In this document: positions 1 through 9,507 of the stretch, one piece after another
Position numbering within the stretch: the stretch's first letter is position 1
Layout of the letters: each line of letters begins with the position of its first letter
Assembly: GCF_024362695.1 (NCBI RefSeq)
Contig: NC_065422.1
Coordinates: forward strand, 7,873,534 to 7,937,533
Length of the DNA: 64,000 nt
Direction: 5' to 3'
Origin: Pectinophora gossypiella
Taxonomy: Eukaryota > Arthropoda > Insecta > Lepidoptera > Gelechiidae
The notes under the pieces: model-generated
Seen by the model: only the letters and a program-made list of their open reading frames with translations
Told to the model about the DNA's origin: nothing
Databases searched by the model: none
Position numbers and translations under genes: made by a program

Positions 1-1740
1 TTTAAAAACACGCCAGTTAAAATTCTTACAAAATGTATTTCTAAATCACTTACGTTGAAGTTAGAACGGTTTAGAAATAATACGTAGGTACCTACATCAA
101 TTAAAAAACAAATTAAACAAAATACAAGTTTTTTTCTCATACAAATACCTACTTATCACTATAAAAAAATTAAGTGTCTACTTACCAAAGCAAACCAAAT
201 CCGTTCATTAAAAATCAGTCTTCTTTGCCAAACTATTCAATTAAAATATTAAATTAAACACAAACTTACTAAATTAATACTAGAAACACGCTTATTACTA
301 TCGAATCACTAGCGGACTACTATTTTGGACACAATGACTAGATTTCTCTGCGAACGCGCGAGACAACCGATCGCAACGGCGGTCGGATCATAACTGACTG
401 AATGCGAGGGGGTCAAGTTTTCGAAAAAAAAAGACGCACATGCAAAGGCACCCATACGTTACGGCCGAGATGACTACAACAAAAAGAACCCTAAATATTA
501 TCGCCCGAAAATGTGGTTCTCAAATATTCCACGTGTAATTTTCGAGAAATTAAACTATTATTTTTAAACAATTTCGAATAAGGTCCTTGTCCTTATTTCA
601 ATTTAATTACAAATTTATTGAAAAAATGCTATTATTGTTTCGTGTTTTTATCACGAAAAAAAGCACTTGTACAGGTGTTATTATGGAATTATCTGAAGTA
701 ATAAAAAAATAAAAAGCTTATTAATTGTTTTGTTTTTGTAAAGATCTTTCGAATCGAGTTCTCAAGGCGATCTGGCTACGTTCATTGTACTCAAGTTGAA
801 ATGTTTAAAAAAAGCTGTTTCTGTGCTTGTAAAGTATTATTTTTCACTCCAATCAGTCTAAATGATCTGATCAGTTCTGACTCATGACTAGGTACCATAA
901 ATTATGTTTAGGCAGATTACTATCCATCTTGACTTTTAAAATAAAAATGTGACTGGAAGTTGAATGACCATATTTGATAGGTAGAAATATTTCCTTGACA
1001 ACTAGATCTCGACATTAATACATTTGGTGTTGATGTGGGAATTCCTCAACGTATTAGCATATTTTTTTACCATACTATATCAGTTACATTTTATCCATTT
1101 AGTAGACAAGTAAATAAAGACATAGTTGTTGTAGTATTCACCACGTGTGCTTACTTTTTTCCTGATTAATAGATACGTATTGTAATAAATTAGCACATTA
1201 ATTTAGCTACAATAGACGTATACAACTGTACAAACACGCACGACGTTAATTCAAATTAATGGAGTAAGGCAAAGTCGGTATCCTGCAATAGTTAATGGGA
1301 AAAGTTTGAGCACCTCTGGCGGTGGGATTCAAGTTTTGCAGCTGTCGAATACACACACGCATACAAACTTTAGGGCACGCGTATGTATGACTACATTACA
1401 TGCATTTACACACGCATACATAGGGGTGTATGGTTATACTTTTTTTTTGTATCAGAAACGAATCGATCTTTTGTGTAGTTATAACTAACGGGAGTAGAAA
1501 TAATACACAATTTGTTAAATAGTTGCAGTGTTAATTTATGCAATTGTTGTTTTAATTTACGAGTATGGCAGCTCGTAAACCTTTTTCAACACTTGTTGAA
1601 TAATAATTTGCTAAATACATAACTAAGTTTTATTGTTGAGTATTTAGTTAGTGTACTTGGCAGTATTACTACACAAATCGCTGAATAAAGTCAATTTTAA
1701 TTAATATTACTTCTAATATCTGGAGAAAAGAGTAATGGAG
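1..1740. other. AT-rich unique DNA, no gene seen
   Basis: No ORF here resembles a known family and none has protein-like composition over more than about 60 codons. Around 335-470 the base composition turns more GC-rich and CpG-bearing (CGCGCGAGAC, GATCGCAACGGCGGTCGG). That could be a promoter or first-exon fragment of a gene reading off the left edge, but nothing decides it. A CA-rich patch lies at about 1350-1420. Confidence 0.4.
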
Positions 1741-1744
1741 TTAG

Positions 1745-1980
1745 ACATACATACATAAACTCACGCCTGTTTCCCACCGGGGCAAGCAGAGACTATAGAA
1801 TTCAATTTGCTTCGATCCTGACACACTTCTCTTGTTTCCTCCACATTCATCAATCGCTTCACACACGCACGCCAGAGTAGATCGTATTAAACCTTTTCTA
1901 AGGACATCTCCATTTTGGTCATCGTAAGTCCTTCTCGGTCTTCCTCTGCCAGCCCTACCATCAACTTTTGCTTTAGAATA
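1745..1980 (-). mobile_element. RTE-like LINE 3' end (family I), 5'-truncated
   Basis: Read on the minus strand this gives the end of a reverse-transcriptase polyprotein: GRAGRGRPRRTYDDQ-like residues, then the ACMKRLMNVEEAREVC region with defects, then a 3' tail of GGCGTGAGTTTATGTATGTATG. It matches the better copy at 18147-18669. The (TATG)n tail sits at the left edge, as expected for target-primed reverse transcription. It is a dead fragment. Confidence 0.75.
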
Positions 1981-2108
1981 TAGTTATTAATCATCTATCT
2001 AAGTTTCATATAATTAACACCGGTTTTCGTGCTCAATATTGATTATCATTGATTTTGAGATTTATATTTTTCTATAAGTATGTTATGCGCAATAAAGTAC
2101 GCGTAATA

Positions 2109-2135
2109 CACTTCTCATCAAAAAAATCGAAACAC
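2109..2135 (+). repeat. Left TIR of the Tc1-like element
   Basis: 27 bp beginning CACTTCTCATC and ending CGAAACAC. It is the exact reverse complement of 3718-3744. The match stops at base 28 on both sides. Confidence 0.95.
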
Positions 2136-2445
2136 TTCCGTTTTCATTGTTTCTGTCCGAATTTAACACAAAAAAGAATTCATACGATGAAAAAAAATAC
2201 ATAAATGTATAGCTGGCAGTTTGGCCATTACAGTAATAAGCGAAAATTCTAAATTCAAAATTAGAATTTCCTTTGTTTATCTTATAAACGAAATGAATCA
2301 CTGTTTTGAGACAAATGTGTGTTTAGGGTTGGAGTACATTTAGCGTTTAAAAACTAAAAATTGGCGCCTATCCTTAAACTTTTTGTTTTTTATTTCAATA
2401 CTGTGACTTTGGGACGTCTGAAAAAAGGTTTTTTTTCTAAAACGT

Positions 2446-3474
2446 ATGGATACTTCGCCCACAGAAGCCGCCCAAGTTGTGGCATTGCTGGATTCTGGCC
2501 TTAGTCAGCGTGTTGTGGCTGCAAGACTGCATCTAAGCCTGTCATCTGTTCATAGAGTCTATAAACGTTATCGGGAGACTGGTTTGTTCACGCGCCGTTC
2601 AGGATCTGGCAGGAATCGGGTCACTTCTGAGCGAGATGATCGATTTATTGTAACAACTTCTTTAAGAAATCGACTCCTTAACGCTTTTCAACTGCAGCAG
2701 CGGCTTCGTGTTGTACGAAGGGTGGCTGTAAGTGACTCAACAATTAGAAGAAGGTTGAAGGATCGTGGACTGGTACCGCATAAGCCAGCAAATGGGCCGA
2801 AATTAACTGCAGACCATCGAAGAGCGCGCCTTAACTTTGCACGTGAGCACCTAAATTGGTCATACCTACAGTGGAGCAAAGTTCTCTTTTCTGATGAGTG
2901 TAAAATTATGCTGTATGGTAACGACGGAAGGAACAAGGTCTACAGAAGAGACGGAGAATGCTATGCACAATGCTGCATTGAAGAAAAGGTCAGCTATGGT
3001 GGCGGTTCGTGGACGGTTTGGGGAGGAATCAGCGCCGACGGTAAGACAGAGCTTGCTTTCGTGTCTGGGCCACGTCTGCCTACACTAAACTGTCATCGGT
3101 ACATCGAAGAGTGTCTCGAGCCTCATGTGATGCCCTATGCACATTTTATTGGCAACGGCTTCATATTCATGCACGACAATACTAGGGCTCACACCGCGGG
3201 CGTCGTACGAGATTATCTTAACGAAGTCGATATCTCTATTATGGAATGGCCAGCAAGAAGCCCGGACATGAATCCCATTGAACATCTGTGGGATGAATTA
3301 AAGAGACGAATTCGAGCAAGAGATCCTGCCCCAGAAACACTTAGCCAGCTGCAAGATGCAATCCAAGAGGAATGGGACAATATACCACAGCATGTGATCG
3401 TGACTCTCATCAGATCGATGAAGAACCGTATGGAAGCAGTAATTAGAGCTCGGGGAGGGAATACAAGTTATTAA
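2446..3474 (+). CDS. Tc1-like DD34E transposase, 342 aa, intact
   Basis: This enzyme should bind the element's ends and cut and paste it into TA sites in the nucleus. Residues about 1-60 form a paired-like helix-turn-helix (SGLSQRVVAARLHLSLSSVHRVYKRY read as two helices), followed by a basic linker RRSGSGRNR like the GRPR hook of the family, then a second DNA-binding segment to about residue 110. The catalytic triad is visible: D150 in VLFSDE, D244 in FMHDNTRAH, and E279 in DMNPIEHLW, with 34 residues between the last two (DD34E). A glycine-rich stretch (YGGGSWTVWGG) lies at 184-194. The 342-aa length is normal for the family, and no frameshift or stop is present. The first ATG after a T-rich leader was chosen because the N-terminal helix-turn-helix starts right after it. 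No intron is needed. Confidence 0.95.
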   Translation: MDTSPTEAAQVVALLDSGLSQRVVAARLHLSLSSVHRVYKRYRETGLFTRRSGSGRNRVTSERDDRFIVTTSLRNRLLNAFQLQQRLRVVRRVAVSDSTIRRRLKDRGLVPHKPANGPKLTADHRRARLNFAREHLNWSYLQWSKVLFSDECKIMLYGNDGRNKVYRRDGECYAQCCIEEKVSYGGGSWTVWGGISADGKTELAFVSGPRLPTLNCHRYIEECLEPHVMPYAHFIGNGFIFMHDNTRAHTAGVVRDYLNEVDISIMEWPARSPDMNPIEHLWDELKRRIRARDPAPETLSQLQDAIQEEWDNIPQHVIVTLIRSMKNRMEAVIRARGGNTSY

Positions 3475-3479
3475 ATAAA
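3474..3479 (+). promoter_or_regulatory. Poly(A) signal of the transposase
   Basis: AATAAA overlaps the last base of the TAA stop codon and is followed by T-rich DNA. This is a compact 3' end typical of Tc1-like genes. Confidence 0.6.
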
Positions 3480-3717
3480 CGTTTTTTAGCTTTTTTTTTC
3501 ATTTACGTGTGTTGTTTTATCCATTTCCTTTATACTCCATACGGAATAAAAATGACTCATTTAACAAAATACGAAACCTATGAAAAATTCATTTAAATTT
3601 AGAACATTAACATTAAGATTTGATAAGCTCATATTACTCACTATTAAACGACATTTAACATTTATTCCTAAATGTACACATTTTTCTGATAATCCTGACA
3701 AAACGTAAACTTGCAAG

Positions 3718-3744
3718 GTGTTTCGATTTTTTTGATGAGAAGTG
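3718..3744 (-). repeat. Right TIR of the Tc1-like element
   Basis: Perfect inverted copy of 2109-2135, ending GATGAGAAGTG just before the right TA. Confidence 0.95.
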
Positions 3745-3769
3745 TATATAGAAAACATTCATCATTAAT

Positions 3770-3940
3770 TTAAGAGCCACGCTCTTGTCGGTGTATAATT
3801 CTCCATTCTTGTCTATCAAAGGCCAATTCGATTATAAGATACGACGTTCACCTTATTAATCTGTTCCTTGTAAGCTCTTCTTGGTCTTCCGCTTCCTCTC
3901 TTTCCCTGTAGTTTCCCTTCTGTGAATAAATAAATAAATA
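3770..3940 (-). pseudogene. LINE reverse-transcriptase C-terminus (family H)
   Basis: On the minus strand a reading frame gives GKRGSGRPRRAYKEQINKVN and later NRIGL then stop, the conserved GRPRRAYKEQI motif near the end of RTE-like polyproteins. The 3' untranslated end reads CACCGACAAGAGCGTGGCTC. Related fragments lie at 30315, 37365 and 53092. It is truncated and frameshifted. A (TAAA)n run at about 3925-3940 adjoins it. Confidence 0.65.
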
Positions 3941-4380
3941 AACCTTCTGTGTGGTCTTTAAACTGGAAGATCCTATAGCTTCCAATGTCGAACAATGAGG
4001 ATTATAGTGGCCATTTAAGTTTATTGAAATAAGTAAAATTGTAGACAGGACACGTGCTATTTTAGTTTGTCTATTTTAGGATTGTATGCGACACTAAAAT
4101 TAACTTAAAAACGGCAAGGTGAAATGAGGTGAGTACATTTTTTTTTTTTGCAGAAATCAGTCATTTTTGTTTAATATTCTTGTCGGTGTACATAGCATAT
4201 ATTGTATATGCAGTTATTGGAAATTATGGTTATAAATGTTTTTATTAATCAAGTCATTCAAGCTTCGGGATATCGTTTTAGTGTTGAAATACAAATTATA
4301 GCCAATAGTGACATTATTCTGAGTGAGGATTGATTCAACATTGTCTCTTTTATACACAATTGCACTGAAACAAATATAAA

Positions 4381-4702
4381 CAGCCTATACGTCCCACTAC
4401 AGGTCAAAGGCCCACCTTCAATCAACCGTACCGTACCGTGGGGTATGGAGCATACTCTGCCACGCTGCTCCAATGCGGGTTGGAGGTGTTTCTACGGCTA
4501 ATAGTCGAGACCAACGGCTTAACGTGCCCTCCGAAGCACGGAATCATTATACTTTTTCGGACAATCAGGTGATTCAAGCCTGCAATGTCCATACCAAACA
4601 AAGGACACTCTCCCAAAGTGTTTTCGAAAATGTCCCCATCGGGAATCGAACTCGGACCTCCAGATTGTGAGCCTATCGCTCTAACCACTAGACCACGGAG
4701 CG
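4381..4702 (-). mobile_element. SINE A, near full length
   Basis: Minus-strand tRNA-derived SINE. The head (CTCCGTGGTCTAGTGGTTAG, a Pol III A box) lies at the right end. A B-box-like GAGTTCGATTCCC follows, then the shared core with GGAGGGCACGTTAAGCCGTT, then a diverged tail. The flanks GAAACAAATATA and GAAACA-rich DNA suggest an imperfect target duplication. Confidence 0.85.
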
Positions 4703-6640
4703 AAACAAAAAATAAATATAGCTCACACAAGGATCAGAAAAAGTCGAAACCTCTTAAGTTCTTGTTCATTCATTTAGTTTTTCTGTTTCCGCCACTAGAC
4801 AAGTTAAGATGCAACTATTAGCAAAAAAAAAAAAGACCACGTGTTCTCAAAATGGGAACAGCGGAGCCTTTGACTAACTTTTACAAGCAGCCGAAATATT
4901 TCGAAATAATTTTCAAGATTCTTGGAAAAAAACAACCCGAACTTGAGAGGCTACCGTAGGAATTCTTAAAAACGAACTTATAAACTCATAAAACTAAAGT
5001 GTCAAGGATTCGAAAGTATTATGCATTCAAAGGGCTAATAAAAGTCACAGGTCAAATATAAACTCACGGCAATTATTCGTAATGGATAGGGCAGAGCTAC
5101 AATATAATGTATTAAATTAATAAGATCTTTGAAACAAGTATTGTTTCAAGAAGTAAAATTCTCCTAAAAGGTAAGATGCATTATTTTAAATCTATATAGA
5201 AAATTGGAGTTACTATCTGAAACACGCTGGTAAGTTGTTCTCATAAATGATATATTGAAACTTATTGTCTCATGTTCCAGTATAAAAATATTACGTGCAT
5301 TTTTCTGCAATTTGTTACAGTAAAAATTTACGATTTGTAAAAGAGAAGAAGAAAAAATCGCTTTTTATATACTCGGTATTTTTTGAATTAAGAATAAACG
5401 TACTATAAAAGGCCAGTCCACGCGTGGGAGTATTAACCGGCTCTTAAACTATACGTACATTATTAATACCTAGCGAACTATACCTAGTTATATGCAACAT
5501 ATCAACGTATATCTGCCGACTGCACATGGCGCATACAAACGTTGTCACGTTGAGGTAGGCCGGATGTGCTAGCAATTACCTATTAATACCTAAAGGTACC
5601 GACTGTTACCATATTGTACGGGTCAACGCCCGGGGCAATGACCCGACAGATGACGCCATCATATTTTACGACTTAAACATTGATGCGTTATGATTCATGT
5701 AAATGTTTCAAGTTTATTGTTACTTTGTCTGTGGACTTTAAGGTTGTTGAAGGTTCGTTCACATTAACACACGCATAACACGCATAAACAATTGTTACGT
5801 CCTCTCATTGACCACAGGTCTCACAAATCAAACGGATTAAATAATAAATTCCACCATATTTCATTGGTTGAAAAAATCCAGAACAATCTAGATAAAACAG
5901 GTTTGTATTCGGACGAATTAGGTGGCTAGGGAGCTAAGCTAGGGAGATTCTTAATAATAATGCTGCAAACAGCCAATTATTATTTAAATATTCTTACCCA
6001 ATATTTAGAAAAAGAATCCCACTATTATACTATTAAATTTTGTGTCATTTACTAGCACCAAGAGATACTTAAATATCTAAATATTGAAAAATATTTTTTG
6101 ATAATTGGCTTTCAATATGTAGGTTGCCTCGCTATGATGCTTTGGAGCTTTTTTACTTGTAAGGAATTGTATAAATTATTCTGTTTGTGGATTTTAATAA
6201 ATAGATGAAACTGTGAGGAATTTAAGATTTGCGAAAAAAAGAGAGTAGGTAAAAGAATAAGAATAAAATAAATTTATTGCCAGTAACAATTTACATTTGT
6301 TAAAAGATGATATGAATTCTGCAAAAACATTTTGAATCACTGTTTTTCAAAGAAATCTTTATTATGAGGATTCGGATAAAAACCAGTAAAAAAATGTAGT
6401 CTTTTTTACTCATATATATTTTAAGAGTATTAATCTGTAAAAATAAATAAATAATGAGTAACAATACAGGAGCGGATCCAGCTTTTATGTCAGGGGAGGA
6501 GGGGGGGATTGATTCAATGTGGCCTTTTAACCCTCAATTGTTCAGATAATAGTAAGAATAAGCAAAATCTTTACCCAATCTCGAATAAGTTTAGATTTGA
6601 AATTGTAAAGAACATCTGCTCCCACAAAATACATAACATA
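4703..6640. other. AT-rich unique DNA, no gene seen
   Basis: About 1.9 kb with no recognisable gene. Short items only: a small palindrome GAAACAAGTATTGTTTC at about 5129, a GC-richer patch near 5560-5670, and an AATAAATTTATTGCCAGTAA-like LINE-tail remnant near 6265-6300. Confidence 0.4.
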
Positions 6641-6643
6641 AAA

Positions 6644-6732
6644 TAGCCTATATACATCCCACTGCTGGACACAGGCCTCCCCTCAATCAACCGGAGGGAG
6701 CATACTCCACCACGCTGTTCCAGTGCGGGTTA
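6644..6732 (-). mobile_element. SINE A, 5'-truncated copy
   Basis: Only the 3' third of SINE A is present (GCCTATATACATCCCACTGC onward). Both sides carry AAAATACATA (6626-6635 and 6738-6747), a plausible 10-bp target duplication, so this is a truncated insertion and not an eroded long copy. Confidence 0.75.
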
Positions 6733-7035
6733 GACCCATAAAATACATACAAACAAAACACCATGCAACTTTAATTTACCGCAGTAAAGTGAAATGTGCA
6801 TTACCATAGCAATTCGAAGTATTTACTTTTAAAACAGGATCTATACAAGGTCACGATACATTCACTTCCGCGCCTGCGCGTACAGTCGAACTAGTCGTCC
6901 ATTATGGTAACATCGACTCGTAAAGTCGTAACGTAGGTGTTAATGTTATAGTAACTGATTGAAATTGAAAGTTTCCATTGAATATGTTTCAGTATTGTAG
7001 TATATTTAACATATCATTGGTATTTAATTATCAGA

Positions 7036-7340
7036 AATGAGGAGATCCGCAGGAGAACTAAAGTCACCGACATAGCTCGGAGAATTGCAAAGCTGAAGTG
7101 GCAGTAGGCAGGACACATAGCGAGGAGAACCGATGGCCGCTGGGGCGGAAGGATTCTGGCATGGCGACCACGTGTCGGACGACGCTCAGTGGGTAGGCCC
7201 GCTACAAGGTGGACCGACGATCTGGTGAAGGTCGCGGGAAGCCGCTGGATGCGGGCAGCGCAGGACCGATCGTCGTGGAGATCCTTGGGGGAGGCCTATG
7301 CCCAGCAGTGGGCGTCGTACGGCTGATGATGATGATGGTA
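7036..7340 (+). pseudogene. RTE-like LINE C-terminus (family J) with (TGA)n tail
   Basis: Conceptual reading from 7036 gives NEEIRRRTKVTDIARRIAKL, then KWQ, a TAG stop, AGHIARRTDGRWGRR, WRPRVGRRSVGRPATRWTDD and GEAYAQQWASYG before TGA at 7324-7326. This is the conserved C-terminal tail of endonuclease-reverse transcriptases of the RTE type in Lepidoptera. The in-frame TAG at the place of a tryptophan codon marks it as dead. The 3' end CCCAGCAGTGGGCG followed by TGATGATGATGATG matches the tail of SINE C, making this LINE type its likely partner. Confidence 0.8.
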
Positions 7341-7494
7341 TTTAATTTAAGAAAAAAACTACACCTCCACTAGTTTTAACTTGCAAGTCTTCCAACCCCA
7401 GTTTCGACGTGACTCATTGTAGATTTGTATATATGGCATTAACTAAAAATATATGGTGTTAACAGAAAGTGACATAATGTGATATGGTCCCATG

Positions 7495-7775
7495 TATTTT
7501 TACGGCCACTGTTGTCCTGTGGTACACCAACTTGCTTCTCAAACGGGGAGCGCCGGTTAGAACCCCAGTACCGGACTTGTACCAATGAGTTATTTAATTA
7601 GTTTAAGTGCACTTTTCACTAACTCAGTTGGCTTGACCAATATATATATGGTGTTATGGCTCACCTATCAGTTGGTCTAATATGAAGCTCGGTGAGCTGT
7701 GGGTACTTAGTGCATCTTGCGATGGATCTACCTCTGACTACCCCAATTGGGATATAATCGTGAGAATATATAATG
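7495..7775 (+). mobile_element. Repeat E (SINE-like), longest copy
   Basis: The left part (GTCCTGTGGTACACCAACTT, then GCCGGTTAGAACCCC) resembles a decayed tRNA head with A- and B-box positions. The body contains AGCTCGGTGAGCTGTGGGTA and CATCTTGCGATGGATCTACC, and the tail reads ACCCCAATTGGGATATAATCGTGAG. Other copies in this window share body and tail. Confidence 0.65.
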
Positions 7776-7924
7776 TTATACATTTTTAACACTGTCTTAT
7801 GTCATTTTGTAATCGTTTGCAACTTGGTTAAGGTGTGGGCTGTCTTATTACAAGATTTAACAGTTTCCTCCACTTTTACGACATCCGGAACGATAATTAA
7901 TCAGTTTAACTCTACTACATTATG

Positions 7925-8030
7925 CTACACTATACTGGTCTGTACACACACTACACTACACTATACACATACTGCGCTACACTATACACACACTGCGCTA
8001 CACTATATACACACTGCACTATACATAGTA
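7925..8030. repeat. Minisatellite, ~21-bp units, with inverted end
   Basis: Three to four degenerate units of CTACACTATACACACACTGCG. The array then runs into TAGTACAGTGTAGTGCAGCG, roughly the inverse of a unit, so its right end can fold into a hairpin. Confidence 0.7.
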
Positions 8031-8044
8031 CAGTGTAGTGCAGC

Positions 8045-8100
8045 GTGTGTGAGGTGTACCTCAGCCTACCCCTTCAGGGATATGTCTATAATGCTATGGT
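8045..8100 (+). repeat. Repeat F fragment
   Basis: GTGTACCTCAGCCTACCCCTTCAGGGATAT... matches 59330-59370 (ATACCTCTGCCTACCCCTTC). It has the same CCCC..GGG tail design as repeats E and G. Confidence 0.5.
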
Positions 8101-8635
8101 ATGTGGTTGTTGCTAAACTCTATTACAACAATATTAGAGTACTCCTCTACAGTATATCAAACGTCTTCTCCATGTACTAGACATATCGACCGAAATCCAA
8201 TAGCATTCCAATATAGGAAGTATTCCACATACATTTACTTGGCAAAATGCATGTACCATGTTAGTTACACCGTACCACACATATCTTACTCATTTCTCCT
8301 GCAGCATATCGAAACGTTATTTCCTAGTAATATTGGAAAATGTTAGAATTTCTACAGGATACCCAATACCCAGCTAGGTTGAGTGCTAAAGTGGTTTCAC
8401 GTACAAACTCCATCTGTTTGGGGAGATGCGAGATATATTGGGAAGGTGAACGATGTGCTTGTCTAGTCTAGTACTTTCAAGGTAATTAAGTGTCACCTTA
8501 GGACTCTGTCTCTTTGCTGGCTGAAGTTTTTTAGTGATCGATTTCTCTGTTAGAACGAGAGTAGAAATTGCATTTTCCGAATATGAAGTCAGAGTGAACT
8601 AAAAGATTATCGTCCTTTCCATGGACCAATTCATC

Positions 8636-8753
8636 TGGTGGGTTAAAAAGGCCACATAAAACCAATTCATCTAAAAAGCAATGCGCAATATCAAGAAATA
8701 TCAAATGGCAATATTGCTTTTTACATGAATTGGTTTTATGTGATGAATTGGTA
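8636..8753. mobile_element. MITE (GGTTAAAATGGCCACAT family), diverged
   Basis: GGGTTAAAAAGGCCACATAA at the left, internal GCAATATTGC-like motif, and ATGAATTGGTTTTATGTG at the right form an imperfect hairpin. Better copies are at 17757, 36743 and 39076. Confidence 0.6.
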
Positions 8754-8799
8754 ATACGATTAAAGTCACGGTGTAGCATAGATATTTTGAGTTTTTATT

Positions 8800-9433
8800 T
8801 TTGTCCCATACCATGCAAGGGAAGTAAAGTATTCCATAGTAATGCAAATACTCGGTAGGAAATAGGTTAGTGATTATTTCGGTTATGGAAACGGAAGTGT
8901 CGGTTCGAATTCTGGTGGGAAACGTGGAATATCATTAGGCAATATTTATTGAAACACACGGCCCGATCACCTGCTTCCCTCTGTCGGAGGGGTGGCTTAA
9001 TGAAAGACTAGCGGTTGAAATAAATTACAGTTTGTACCAATACAAAAGTCAGTTGTCTGTGATCTCAATACCATGGGAATATACTTATCTACCTAAATAC
9101 ATCATGGAAACTATATGGGGAAAAATAACAGACTTGTCATTTTGATTTGATAGGCCACAGAATAAATAATAATAGGTAGGTATAGAACTGTAATTCTCTG
9201 CCCCGCACTAATTTGTAGCGGGCGTCGAGCTAGATTTACCTCACCTCCTCTGGGGCTAACTAAAGAGTAAAAAGGAAAGCGCGCGGAGTGCCTGTCTCGC
9301 TCGCACTTACGCGGTAAGGCGAGATACGGTAAGAATGAGATTTTTGTATCGAGTGTCCTGTCAATATAAAGTTTATCATAATTCAACCAACACTATGAGA
9401 ACCTAGTTGAGCTTAAAGACATATATAAAACTC
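8800..9433. other. Mostly unique DNA with a decayed repeat
   Basis: 9225-9345 (CTCACCTCCTCTGGGGCTAA ... CGCACTTACGCGGTAAGGCG) resembles 41815-41900, 43730-43770 and 52917-53030 and so is a dispersed repeat. The rest shows nothing recognisable. Confidence 0.45.
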
Positions 9434-9505
9434 ATTATCCCGTTTTTCACAGGGTCCGCTAACCTAACCTGAAGATTTGACAGGTCCGGTTTTTTACAGA
9501 AGCGA
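9434..9505 (-). mobile_element. SINE D, 3' part, split by a transposon
   Basis: Holds the tail of SINE D (AGGGTCCGCTAACCTAACCT ... TTTTTTACAGAAGCGA). The same SINE resumes at 11170. The intact join can be seen in the copy at 20775-20930, where GAAGCGACTGCCTGACTTTC is uninterrupted. Confidence 0.8.
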
Positions 9506-9507
9506 CT

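Larger units (their letters stand above)
2109..3744 (+). mobile_element. Complete Tc1-like DNA transposon
   Basis: A 1636-bp element bounded by perfect 27-bp terminal inverted repeats and flanked by the TA dinucleotides at 2107-2108 and 3745-3746, the target-site duplication typical of Tc1/mariner. It holds one intact DD34E transposase ORF (2446-3474) with a poly(A) signal at the stop codon. Identical ends and an undamaged ORF suggest a young and possibly active copy. The TIR begins CACTTCTCATC rather than the CAGT common in Tc1 elements. The lineage within Tc1/mariner is not resolved here. Confidence 0.95.

Noticed and set aside
7773..8180. 135-codon plus ORF with HTALHYTHTALHY repeats
   Set aside because: It is the translation of the 21-bp minisatellite; 21 is a multiple of 3, so the frame stays open by accident.
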